DNA of 9,028 nucleotides. It comes from Betaproteobacteria bacterium. Its GTDB lineage: Bacteria; Pseudomonadota; Gammaproteobacteria; Burkholderiales; Burkholderiaceae_E. The DNA lies in assembly GCA_016868095.1 (NCBI GenBank), contig VGHV01000081.1, positions 1-9,028 on the forward strand, given 5' to 3'. Shown here one piece after another: positions 1 to 8,177 of the stretch. Numbering within the stretch: the first letter of the stretch is position 1; the number at the start of each line of letters is the position of its first letter. The notes beneath the pieces were generated by a model that did no database searches, was not told the DNA's origin, and was given only the letters and a program-made list of their open reading frames with translations. The position numbers and the translations under genes were made by a program.

Positions 1-144
1 CAACTTAACGCCAAGGCGCTTCGACAAATCAAGCAATTCGCGCATGCGAGGATCCTGTCTTGACTCGTCGACATAAATCATTTCGATTGAATGGGCTTGT
101 CGCTTAAGCCTTGCTAGGACTGCGTGGAAACCATGTAGCGTCAT
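1..144 (-). CDS. rlmB: 23S rRNA (guanosine-2'-O-)methyltransferase RlmB, N-terminal part (cut by window edge)
   Basis: Only the first 48 codons are present; the rest lies beyond the left edge. The reading begins MTLHGFHAVLARLK and continues with YVDESRQDPRMRELL and SKRLGVKL. This matches the start of the TrmH/SpoU-family substrate-binding domain, where GFHAV leads into an IYVD strand followed by R..R...L. The family uses S-adenosylmethionine to methylate the ribose of G2251 (E. coli numbering) in the 23S rRNA peptidyl-transferase region; the SAM-binding knot domain would lie outside the window. The ATG at 144-142 comes 1 nt after the rnr stop (TAA at 148-146), so the two genes are almost certainly cotranscribed and probably translationally coupled. 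An rnr-rlmB pair is common in proteobacteria and supports the call. The other TrmH-family paralogues are less likely because of this context. Confidence 0.88.
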   Translation of the reverse strand, partial: MTLHGFHAVLARLKRQAHSIEMIYVDESRQDPRMRELLDLSKRLGVKL

Positions 145-145
145 C

Positions 146-2392
146 TTATTTGCTTCGCTTCCTGCTGCTGTGTTTGGCGGCTGTTTTCTTGCCGCTGCCT
201 GAGACTTTGCTGCGACTAGGCTTGGCAGCCAACTTCGCCTTAAGACCTCTGCGCTTTGTTGATTGGGGCTTTAGCTTTGCTCCTGTTATGGAATCGATGA
301 CAGTGGGTATCGAAAGCGCTTCGCCGCGATGGGAATCGTAAGCACCTTTATCGCTCGACGCCTTGCTTGCAAGATATGACGATTTGGAACGAGACGATTT
401 TTCGATCAGTCCAAATTCAATACGTCTAGCCTCCAAATCAACACGCAAAAGTTGAACCACGAGTTCATCGCCGAGCCGGTACCGCCTTCCGGTGCGCTCG
501 CCGCGAAGCTCATGGCTGGCCTCGTTAAATTGGAAGTAGTCACTGCCCAGTTCCGAGACATGTACCATGCCTTCAACATAAAGCGACTCGAGCGTAACGA
601 ATAATCCGAAGGGGGCAATACCACTGACCCTTCCTTGATAGCTCTCACCAACATGGGCGCGCATAAACTGGCATTTGAGCCAAGCCTCGACATCGCGCGA
701 GGCTTCATCAGCCCTTCGTTCAGATACCGAGCATGCAAGTCCCAAAGCTTCCCAGCGAGCCATTTCCTCTGCGCCTTTGGCAAGCGCCAGTCGCTTGCGA
801 TGTATAAGGGCCTTAATGACCCGATGGACGAGCAAGTCGGGATAGCGGCGAATGGGTGATGTGAAGTGGGTGTAGGCTTCGTAAGCAAGTCCAAAATGAC
901 CGGCGGCGTGGGGACTATAAATCGCCTGCTGCATGGAGCGAAGCACCATGGTTTGTAGCGGTTGAACGTCGGGCCGACTTCTAATCTGTTGAAGCAGCTT
1001 GGCATAGTCTGATGATTGTGGCTTTTCACCACCGTCAAGCTGTAGGCCGGCAATGGCCAAATAAGCCCTAAGTTTGGCGAGCCGCTCGGGACTTGGACCT
1101 TCATGTACACGATAAAGGCCTGGGTGCTCGCTTCGTATAAGGAAGTCGGCAGCACATAAATTGGCCGCGAGCATGCATTCCTCGATAATTCTGTGCGCTT
1201 CGTTGCGGATCCGCGGCTCGATACGCTCAATGCGCCCATACTCATCCATGAGCATCCTGGTCTCGGTGCTCTCGAAGTCGATGGCGCCACGGCGCTGTCT
1301 TTCGGCCACGAGTACGGTATAAACTTTCTGAAGGTTTTCAAAAACAACAGCAAGCTTGCTGAATTTCTTCTTAGCCAGTGGATTTTGCTGTGACAAGGCG
1401 GCCCAAACTTCCTCGTAAGTGCATCGCGCAGCCGAGTTCATGACAGCCTCGTAAAACTGATAGCCAAGCACTTGCCCCTGGCTCGAGATCACCATATCGC
1501 AAACGAGTACGAGTCGGTCAACCAAAGGATTGAGTGAACACAGCCCATTGGAAATCGCTTCGGGCAGCATCGGGATGACGCGCCGCGGGAAATAAACCGA
1601 GGTCCCTCGCGCTTGGGCATCATGATCGAGAGCAGAGCCTGTCTTCACATAATGCGATACATCGGCAATTGCCACGAGCAATCGAAAGGTATTTGTGTCA
1701 GTATCGGGCAGACAATAGACCGCATCGTCAAAATCGCGTGCATCTTCACCATCGATTGTGATGAGCGGCAAGTCGCGCAAATCGACCCGACTTTTGATCT
1801 CTGAGGCCTTTGGTAGCGCGGGTAGTCTACGAAGCTCTTGAAGCGATGCGTTGGAGAAGGAGACCGGTACGTCGAACTTGCGAACAGCGATCTCGATCTC
1901 CATACCAGGGTCATCGATTTCACCGAGCACTTCACAGATCCGACCCATAGCCTGGCTATGTCCCGAGGGTGGCACGGTAATTTCAACAACGACGACCTGC
2001 CCGGCCTTTGCCTGCCCTAAATCGCCTGGCGCGACCAGAATATCGTGTTTGATCCGATGATCCTCGGGTACCACCCAGGAGACGCCTCGCTCCTGAATCA
2101 TGCGCCCCACGAGACGCTGCCGAGCCCTGTTGATAACCTCAAGAATGACGGCCTGACGACGTCCTCGGTGGTCGATACCCGAGGCTTTAGCAAGCACCGT
2201 ATCCCCGTCCATGACTGACTGCATCTCTCGAGCGGGCAATAACAAGTCACCCGAGCCGTCGTCTGGAATCAAAAATCCAAAGCCATCGCGATGGCCTTGA
2301 ACCCGCCCTTGAATCCCGGGCCGGGTCGTCGCAGTGGCCGGCTTGCCCGGATGCAGGGTTTTATGCTTTAGGCTTGGTGTGGATTTTGACAA
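146..2392 (-). CDS. rnr: Ribonuclease R (3'-5' exoribonuclease), TTG start, lacking the N-terminal winged-helix domain
   Basis: RNase R degrades structured RNA processively from the 3' end and takes part in rRNA quality control, mRNA decay and tmRNA-linked turnover. The 748-residue product has cold-shock/OB domains at about 28-170 (GRVQGHRDGFGF at 29-40), the RNB catalytic domain at about 200-530, an S1 domain at about 582-664, and a Lys/Arg/Ser-rich tail from about 665. The RNB motif TIDGEDARDFDD (212-223) carries the four metal-binding aspartates D214, D220, D222 and D223. HFTSPIRRYPDL is at 509-520. The start is TTG at 2392-2390: an in-frame TAG lies 10 codons upstream, there is no in-frame ATG or GTG between, and the first internal ATG (codon 57) would remove the first OB strands. 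Compared with the ~813-residue E. coli protein, the N-terminal helix-turn-helix region of about 80 residues is absent. The ribosome-binding site is weak. The catalytic core looks intact. Confidence 0.96.
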   Translation of the reverse strand: MSKSTPSLKHKTLHPGKPATATTRPGIQGRVQGHRDGFGFLIPDDGSGDLLLPAREMQSVMDGDTVLAKASGIDHRGRRQAVILEVINRARQRLVGRMIQERGVSWVVPEDHRIKHDILVAPGDLGQAKAGQVVVVEITVPPSGHSQAMGRICEVLGEIDDPGMEIEIAVRKFDVPVSFSNASLQELRRLPALPKASEIKSRVDLRDLPLITIDGEDARDFDDAVYCLPDTDTNTFRLLVAIADVSHYVKTGSALDHDAQARGTSVYFPRRVIPMLPEAISNGLCSLNPLVDRLVLVCDMVISSQGQVLGYQFYEAVMNSAARCTYEEVWAALSQQNPLAKKKFSKLAVVFENLQKVYTVLVAERQRRGAIDFESTETRMLMDEYGRIERIEPRIRNEAHRIIEECMLAANLCAADFLIRSEHPGLYRVHEGPSPERLAKLRAYLAIAGLQLDGGEKPQSSDYAKLLQQIRSRPDVQPLQTMVLRSMQQAIYSPHAAGHFGLAYEAYTHFTSPIRRYPDLLVHRVIKALIHRKRLALAKGAEEMARWEALGLACSVSERRADEASRDVEAWLKCQFMRAHVGESYQGRVSGIAPFGLFVTLESLYVEGMVHVSELGSDYFQFNEASHELRGERTGRRYRLGDELVVQLLRVDLEARRIEFGLIEKSSRSKSSYLASKASSDKGAYDSHRGEALSIPTVIDSITGAKLKPQSTKRRGLKAKLAAKPSRSKVSGSGKKTAAKHSSRKRSK

Positions 2393-2412
2393 AACAAAGC
2401 TCGGGTTTACAC

Positions 2413-2440
2413 TTGACGACTAGTTTGATCCGTGCATAAA
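2413..2440 (+). promoter_or_regulatory. Sigma70-type promoter of tRNA-Leu with GC-rich discriminator
   Basis: A -35 box TTGACG (2413-2418, five of six consensus bases) and a -10 box CATAAA (2435-2440, four of six) are 16 nt apart. The segment just after the -10 is GCCCGG, the GC-rich discriminator typical of rRNA and tRNA promoters under negative stringent (ppGpp/DksA) control. Transcription would begin near 2447, giving a leader of about 10 nt before the mature tRNA 5' end at 2457. Boxes and spacing are seen directly; activity and stringent control are inferred. Confidence 0.72.
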
Positions 2441-2456
2441 GCCCGGTTCAAGCAAA

Positions 2457-2543
2457 GCCCAGATGGCGGAATTGGTAGACGCACTAGGTTCAGGTCCTAG
2501 CGGTGGTAACACTGTGGAGGTTCGAGTCCTCTTCTGGGCACCA
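2457..2543 (+). tRNA. tRNA-Leu, anticodon CAG (reads CUG), CCA encoded
   Basis: A complete class II tRNA folds from this 87-nt stretch. The acceptor stem is GCCCAGA (2457-2463) with TCTGGGC (2533-2539), followed by discriminator A2540 and an encoded CCA (2541-2543). The anticodon stem CTAGG/CCTAG (2484-2488 with 2496-2500) encloses loop TTCAGGT, with anticodon CAG at 2491-2493. The long variable arm CGGTG-GTAA-CACTG (2501-2514, one G-U pair) and discriminator A are leucine identity features. The T arm is GGAGG-TTCGAGT-CCTCT (one G-U pair). The D region GGCGGAATTGGTAGACGC is of the bacterial leucine type. It is the only plus-strand gene here, divergent from rnr and convergent with the phosphoribosyltransferase gene. 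Confidence 0.98.
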
Positions 2544-2575
2544 TCCCAACTTAAGCTGAGAGCACATGGCTTGTG

Positions 2576-2597
2576 GGCTCCTAATGAACATGGAGCC
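2576..2597. terminator. Hairpin overlapping the phosphoribosyltransferase stop codon; possible bidirectional terminator
   Basis: GGCTCC (2576-2581) and GGAGCC (2592-2597) form a perfect 6-bp inverted repeat around a 10-nt loop. The stop codon of the minus-strand phosphoribosyltransferase gene (2583-2581) lies at its edge. It sits where convergent transcripts from that gene and from tRNA-Leu would both have to end. There is no T-run on either strand, so it is not a canonical intrinsic terminator. A weaker, mismatched hairpin GAGC...GCTC (2560-2580) overlaps it. Either could stop transcription only weakly or act as a 3' stabiliser. Confidence 0.3.
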
Positions 2598-3093
2598 TCG
2601 GCCCTAAATCGGCGGGTTCCATTTGATCGTACAGTTCAAAGGGCTGAACGATCCAAGGATTGTCAGCAAGATATTCACAATAATAATCGGGTATAGCCAC
2701 TGAGCAGGCTTTGCGCCAAATCACGGCTGACCGAAGTTCGCGTAACTGGGGATAGCGGCGCCGAAGTTCAGGAATGCCTTCTACGAGGGTGGCCCCGGAA
2801 TCAACTAAGTCGTCAACAAGCAACCAACGCGAACCTGGCAAAGGCATCGCGCTACTCATATGTTCGGCGATTTGCAGTCGACTCTGTTTGGTACCGCTGT
2901 CTTCCCGATAAGAACTGGTAAACAAAACACCAAGCGGTTTGTCGAAGATTCGCGATAACACGTCTCCAACCCGCATTCCCCCCCGTGCCAGACAAACAAT
3001 CGCCTGAAAATCCCAGCCCGAGGCGTAAACCTGCGATGCGAGTTGTTCGATCAATCGATGGTATTGCTCCCAGGTGACATGCAGCTTTTTCAT
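2581..3093 (-). CDS. Purine-type (xanthine-guanine/hypoxanthine-like) phosphoribosyltransferase
   Basis: This 170-residue cytosolic enzyme should transfer the phosphoribosyl group of PRPP to a purine base in salvage. It has the type I PRTase signature: a PPi-loop ARGG at 36-39, a flexible-loop region with SSYRED (60-65), and the PRPP-binding motif VDDLVDSGAT at 93-102, where the two acidic residues D94 and D95 contact the ribose hydroxyls. The C-terminal WIVQPFE (147-153) resembles the WIEQPW base-recognition segment of E. coli Gpt, so I lean towards the xanthine-guanine group, but the base cannot be fixed from sequence. The ATG at 3093 is the first start after an in-frame TGA; GAGGG lies about 10 nt upstream as a slightly distant ribosome-binding site. 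It begins 55 nt after purA, consistent with a shared purine transcript. A run of seven G in the coding strand (2978-2984) encodes part of the ARGG loop. Confidence 0.88.
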   Translation of the reverse strand: MKKLHVTWEQYHRLIEQLASQVYASGWDFQAIVCLARGGMRVGDVLSRIFDKPLGVLFTSSYREDSGTKQSRLQIAEHMSSAMPLPGSRWLLVDDLVDSGATLVEGIPELRRRYPQLRELRSAVIWRKACSVAIPDYYCEYLADNPWIVQPFELYDQMEPADLGPRLHVH

Positions 3094-3148
3094 CGTAGGT
3101 AGGCCCTCGCGGCGAAATCAAACAAAGCTAAATAAAGGGTAAACGGGA

Positions 3149-4516
<1,368 letters not shown>

Positions 4517-4533
4517 GCCACCTCAGCGTGCAA

Positions 4534-5712
4534 CTATAGGGCTTGAAGCTGCCAATCCCCGTTTAAAAGAACGAGAGCACGATCACATTGAAACTCCTCT
4601 TGTTCGTCTTCATGGCCAGGCATGACCTGAACGACGATTTCGCCCTTAGCTCGAAGTGCCCTAACTGCAGCACGTAGTGCGGGGTCATCACGCCACGGTG
4701 CGCGAACTGCGAATGCGGGTAAGGGCTCGGGCGCGAGTGCTGCAAGCTCTCTCAATTCGAGCGAAAATCCAGTAGCTGCCCGCGATCGACCAAAACTTGC
4801 ACCGACATTGTCATATCGCCCGCCTCTAGCCACTGCTACAGGATGCTGATCGAGATAAGCGCTAAAACTGATGCCGGTGTGGTATTGCCAGCCTCTCATA
4901 TCACCGAAGTCCACTGATAGCCTCAACTGCGGGTATTCATGCCACAAATTCGCTTGAGCGATTTTCCGAAGACCGTCTAAGACCTCGTGGACTAATCGGT
5001 GCTCAGGCAATAATTCGGCGGCCCGACGAAGCAGCGAATCATCTTGAGGCGAAATATCGCCGTATAACATGCTGATTTTCGAAAGGATTTCAGCTAAACC
5101 TTCATCGATTTCGCCGAGTTGAGCGCGTAATTGAGGTAGGTTCTTAGAAAGCACAAAATCATGAACTAAATCATGAAGATCGTTGTTTAACCCTTTGATT
5201 TCACATATAGTCTTGACAATACCTGCCGGTGATAAATCCAACTGTAAACGGTGAGAACCGGCCAGCATAATGGCCTCGACCATGAGTTCCATGACCTCGA
5301 GATCTGCCTCGAGTCCTTGATGTCCGTAGATTTCGCATCCCGCTTGTAAAGGCTCCCTCGAACCCGCAAGCGACTGTTGCCTGGTATGAAGCACAGAGCC
5401 TGTATAGCAAAGGCGAACCACTTGTTGCCGGTTGAGCCGATGTGCATCGATCCGCGCCACTTGGGGCGTCATATCGGCACGAACGGCTAGGGTACGGCCT
5501 GACAGTAAATCGACCGTTTGAAACATTTGTTGCGCTAAATCCTTGCCAGATCCAACCAGCAAAGCATCCAAGTACTCGACTAAGGGCGGAGAGACTAACT
5601 CGTAGCCATAAACTCTAAAAAGATCGAGCAAGCGACGACGCAAGTCTTCGATCCGGCGTGCCTCAGTGGGCAGTACGTCAGAAATACCTTCAGGGAGCAG
5701 CCAACGGGGCAT
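4534..5712 (-). CDS. hisZ: ATP phosphoribosyltransferase regulatory subunit HisZ
   Basis: HisZ is a histidyl-tRNA synthetase paralogue that lacks aminoacylation activity. It forms a hetero-octamer with a short-form HisG, is needed for the first step of histidine synthesis (ATP + PRPP), and mediates histidine feedback. The 392-residue protein opens with PRWLLPEGISDVLP, a class II synthetase-like N-terminus. LAVRADMTPQVARI (75-88) and REPLQAGCEIYG (119-130) correspond to the HisRS motif 2 region and its following strand. GRYDN occurs late in the catalytic-like fold. The length and the absence of a HisRS C-terminal anticodon-binding domain argue for HisZ rather than HisS, and its place between the hfl genes and purA is typical for betaproteobacteria. 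It starts 39 nt after the DUF2065 gene with only a weak AGG ribosome-binding site. A short HisG should be encoded elsewhere in the genome. Confidence 0.95.
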   Translation of the reverse strand: MPRWLLPEGISDVLPTEARRIEDLRRRLLDLFRVYGYELVSPPLVEYLDALLVGSGKDLAQQMFQTVDLLSGRTLAVRADMTPQVARIDAHRLNRQQVVRLCYTGSVLHTRQQSLAGSREPLQAGCEIYGHQGLEADLEVMELMVEAIMLAGSHRLQLDLSPAGIVKTICEIKGLNNDLHDLVHDFVLSKNLPQLRAQLGEIDEGLAEILSKISMLYGDISPQDDSLLRRAAELLPEHRLVHEVLDGLRKIAQANLWHEYPQLRLSVDFGDMRGWQYHTGISFSAYLDQHPVAVARGGRYDNVGASFGRSRAATGFSLELRELAALAPEPLPAFAVRAPWRDDPALRAAVRALRAKGEIVVQVMPGHEDEQEEFQCDRALVLLNGDWQLQAL

Positions 5713-5751
5713 GGGGGCCTAGTGTAGAAAAACCGAAAGTTTAGCGAAGAT

Positions 5752-5931
5752 TCACAGCCACAAAAGCCCCGTACCAACAGCTAGCGCGACAAGTGCGAAC
5801 TGTCGGATGCGATTTGGCTCAATATCTCCGAGCTTTCTCATCGTCTCACGCCAGCGATCCGGAGCAACAAAGGGCATAAAGGCTTCAAAAATAAGCGCCA
5901 GACCAAGCGCTTTAAGCCAAAGTTCAGGCAT
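5752..5931 (-). CDS. DUF2065 (YjeT-like) small inner-membrane protein
   Basis: The 59-residue product reads MPELWLKALGLALIFEAFMP, then a polar stretch with PDRWRETMRKLGD, then a second hydrophobic segment ending GTGLLWL. Two membrane helices (about 4-19 and 42-58) joined by a short charged loop match DUF2065/YjeT, a family of about 60-65 residues encoded near hflC and purA in many proteobacteria. Its biochemical role is unknown to me. I chose ATG 5931 because it gives family-like length and N-terminus; the frame could start at GTG 5970, but that would overlap hflC by 35 nt and add a non-hydrophobic leader. The ATG lies 4 nt after the hflC stop, so translation is probably coupled to hflC. Context suggests, but does not prove, a link to the HflKC membrane complex. 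Confidence 0.85.
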   Translation of the reverse strand: MPELWLKALGLALIFEAFMPFVAPDRWRETMRKLGDIEPNRIRQFALVALAVGTGLLWL

Positions 5932-5935
5932 GCCC

Positions 5936-6832
5936 TCAACGCGCAGCAGGTGCAGCGCGCGTGGTCCCACCTGGTGCTTTGAAGTATTTGAAAAACTCCG
6001 AACTTGGATCGAGGACCATCACGTCTCGCTTCGCCAAGAAGCTTTCCCGGTAGGCTTGCAAACTTCGATAAAACGCTGCGAAATCAGGGTTTTGCCCGAA
6101 AGCTTCGCCGTAAAGCGACGCAGCTCTCGCATCGCCCTGCCCTTTGATTCGCTGCGCGTCTCGGTAGGCTTCGGCAAGGATGACGTCGCGTTGACGCTCA
6201 GCATCCGCGCGAATCTTTTCCGATTCAGCACCACCGGTCGCACGTCGCTCGTTAGCAACCCGCTTTCGCTCGGATTGCATACGCTCGAATACTCGGTCAG
6301 CGACTTCAGGCGCGAAGTCCACCCGCTTTAGGCGAACGTCGACGATCTCTGCGCCGATTTCTTTGGCTGACTCATTGAGCTTGTTGCGGAGTTCCTCGAC
6401 AATCTTCTCGCGTTCGCCCGAAATAAGTTCTGAAACCGTGATCTTGGAGATCTCGATATTCATGCCATCTCGCAAGCTTCTTAGCAAGCGATCTGCAGCG
6501 ACTGCCTGACTACCACTTACCGATCGAATGAAGACTTTCACATCCACGATGCGCCATTTCACATAAGAATCAACCTGCAAGTTGAGCTTTTCTGATGTGA
6601 TGAAACGGTCGGTATCAGGCGTGTCAATGGTAAGGATGCGCTTGTCAAAATAAGTGACGTTTTGAAATGGGGGGGGAAGCTTAAAGTGGAGCCCAGGTGT
6701 TTCGATCACGCGTTTGATTTCGCCAAGGGCATAAACCACTGCGAATTGCCTTTGGTCTACGACAAAGAGCGAAGAAAGCGCGAGCAAGCCAATCAGCGGA
6801 AGGCTTACCGCCAAAACCATTAATCGATTCAT
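5936..6832 (-). CDS. hflC: HflC, SPFH-domain subunit of the HflKC modulator of FtsH
   Basis: HflC forms with HflK a large inner-membrane cage, mostly periplasmic, that surrounds the FtsH protease and tunes degradation of membrane proteins. The 298-residue protein has an N-terminal membrane anchor (about 3-25, very hydrophobic), then the SPFH/prohibitin domain beginning FVVDQRQFAVVYALGEI, with ETPGLHFKLP at 44-53. A long charged helix follows (about 165-250: ERMQSERKRVANERRATGG, ESEKIRADAERQRD), typical of the stomatin coiled coil. It ends with FFKYFKAPGG and an Ala/Arg tail. Its ATG overlaps the hflK stop as ATGA (6832-6829), which implies translational coupling and equal subunit supply. A run of eight C in the coding strand (6669-6676) encodes the three prolines at 53-55. 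No frame break is visible. Confidence 0.97.
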   Translation of the reverse strand: MNRLMVLAVSLPLIGLLALSSLFVVDQRQFAVVYALGEIKRVIETPGLHFKLPPPFQNVTYFDKRILTIDTPDTDRFITSEKLNLQVDSYVKWRIVDVKVFIRSVSGSQAVAADRLLRSLRDGMNIEISKITVSELISGEREKIVEELRNKLNESAKEIGAEIVDVRLKRVDFAPEVADRVFERMQSERKRVANERRATGGAESEKIRADAERQRDVILAEAYRDAQRIKGQGDARAASLYGEAFGQNPDFAAFYRSLQAYRESFLAKRDVMVLDPSSEFFKYFKAPGGTTRAAPAAR

Positions 6833-8166
6833 CGCCCAGACTCCCGCTCTCTCATACGTGCTGACCCTCGACCTCTACTTTCTTCGCTTCCAACACGAGG
6901 CACTGCCGGCGCAGGGCTTTGTGACGACAACTCGCCATTGGTGGTCTTATTGGCCGCGCCCGCGGACGAATCAGTGCCTGATTGTTGGATCAGCTTATCG
7001 AGAGGTAGGTAAAGCAAATTACCGCCTGCTTTACTGTCCACAAAGACCTTGGCGTTATTGGCAAAGACCTGCTGCATCACCTCAAGGTACATACGGTCAC
7101 GGGTAACTTGTGGCGCCTTTGAGTACTCGACTAAGACTTGCTTGAATCGGCTCGCATCACCTTCTGCGGTCGCGATGGTCGATTGGCGGTAGCCTTCAGC
7201 TTCCTGCATCAGGCGTGCAGCCGCACCTCGCGCCTTGGGGATGACATCGTTTGCGTAGGCCATGCCTTCGTTGATCAAGCGTTCACGGTCTTGAGCAGCT
7301 TTGTTAGCATCTTCAAAGGCAGCTTGAACCTGCTCGGGCGGTTGAGCTTGCTGAACATTCAGATCGACAATAGTTATACCAACTTTATAACGATTAAGAA
7401 TATTTTGTGTTTGCTGGCGTGCTGCCTTGGCGACTGCTTCTTTCTCCTCATAAAGCACCTGGTCAATCGTCTTAGTCCCAACCACTTCTCGTGTGGCTGT
7501 TTCAGCGGCTTGTCGAATCAAGTTATCGGGCCCACCGCTTAACTGGTTGTTAAACAAATAAGAACGTGCATCGCTGATCCGATATTGAACTGCAATTTGC
7601 AAGTCAACGATGCTTTGATCTTGGGAAAGCATCAAAGCTTCTTTAAGTACCTTGTTTTTGACGTTTCCTCGATAACCAACCTCGGCTTGCCTCAGTTGTT
7701 GGGTGTTAACGAGTTCGGCTTGCTGTACTGGATAAGGCATCCGCCAAGAAAGTCCTGGGCTCTCATTGAGTTGCCGAAACTCCCCAAATTGCAAAATGGC
7801 GGCAACATGACCTTCAGGGAGGATGTAAATACCACTCCCCAACCAAAGCGCAAGCAATACCGCAGCAAGCGCGCCAAGGCCTCCCTTTCCAAACGATGGC
7901 GTAGGCATGCTCGGTCCGGAGGAAGAAGGTCCGCGCGGCCCTTGGCCGCGTCCGCCCCTGAACACCTGATTAAGCTTGCGGTTAAAGTCACGCCACAACT
8001 CATCAAGATCGGGAGGCGAGTCTGGACGGCGTGACCGCCGTTCATCCCGTCCCCCATCGTCCCTGTCGTTTTGGGGTTGGTTGGAGCCTTGCCCCGATCC
8101 TTGGGAGCTGTTTCGTCCCCATCCGGGGTCGTTTAGCGAAAAAACGCGTCGCAAGAAAGCCCTCAT
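6829..8166 (-). CDS. hflK: HflK, SPFH-domain subunit of the HflKC modulator of FtsH
   Basis: HflK is the larger partner of HflC in the FtsH-associated membrane complex. The 445-residue protein begins with a cytoplasmic segment of about 95 residues rich in Gly, Ser, Arg and Asp that contains NDPGWGR and the family-typical PPDLDELWRDFNRKLNQVF (51-69). One membrane helix follows (about 97-116), then the SPFH domain with GIYILPEGHVAAILQFGEF (112-130), ESPGLSWRMPYP (135-146), and QDQSIVDLQIAVQYRI (182-197). A long charged helical region (about 240-345) precedes EVMQQVFAN and LLYLPLDKL. The tail from about 396 is low-complexity (Ser, Ala, Arg) and probably disordered. The start ATG lies 11 nt after the hflX stop, with only a poor ribosome-binding site, so coupling to hflX translation is likely. 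It overlaps hflC by 4 nt. Confidence 0.97.
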   Translation of the reverse strand: MRAFLRRVFSLNDPGWGRNSSQGSGQGSNQPQNDRDDGGRDERRSRRPDSPPDLDELWRDFNRKLNQVFRGGRGQGPRGPSSSGPSMPTPSFGKGGLGALAAVLLALWLGSGIYILPEGHVAAILQFGEFRQLNESPGLSWRMPYPVQQAELVNTQQLRQAEVGYRGNVKNKVLKEALMLSQDQSIVDLQIAVQYRISDARSYLFNNQLSGGPDNLIRQAAETATREVVGTKTIDQVLYEEKEAVAKAARQQTQNILNRYKVGITIVDLNVQQAQPPEQVQAAFEDANKAAQDRERLINEGMAYANDVIPKARGAAARLMQEAEGYRQSTIATAEGDASRFKQVLVEYSKAPQVTRDRMYLEVMQQVFANNAKVFVDSKAGGNLLYLPLDKLIQQSGTDSSAGAANKTTNGELSSQSPAPAVPRVGSEESRGRGSARMRERESGR

Positions 8167-8177
8167 CTGGATTAAAC

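Noticed and set aside
406..1353. A 315-codon open frame on the minus strand inside rnr, in another frame
   Set aside because: It lies wholly within the well-supported RNase R catalytic and S1 regions, has no recognisable motif, and its composition looks like a frame-shifted reading of rnr.
2463..2696. A 77-codon plus-strand open frame starting MAELVDALGSG
   Set aside because: It begins inside tRNA-Leu; this peptide is the familiar translation artefact of leucine tRNA genes.
5713..5751. Possible hisZ promoter with a TACACT -10-like hexamer
   Set aside because: No acceptable -35 box lies at the correct distance, and the gene is plausibly read from the hfl operon.
5932..5970. GTG at 5970 as the DUF2065 start, giving 72 residues
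   Set aside because: It would overlap hflC by 35 nt and add a leader not seen in the family; the ATG at 5931 gives the usual length.
5807..6331. A 174-codon plus-strand open frame opposite the DUF2065 gene and hflC
   Set aside because: It is antisense to two supported genes, has no ribosome-binding site or domain that I recognise, and is best explained by hflC codon composition.
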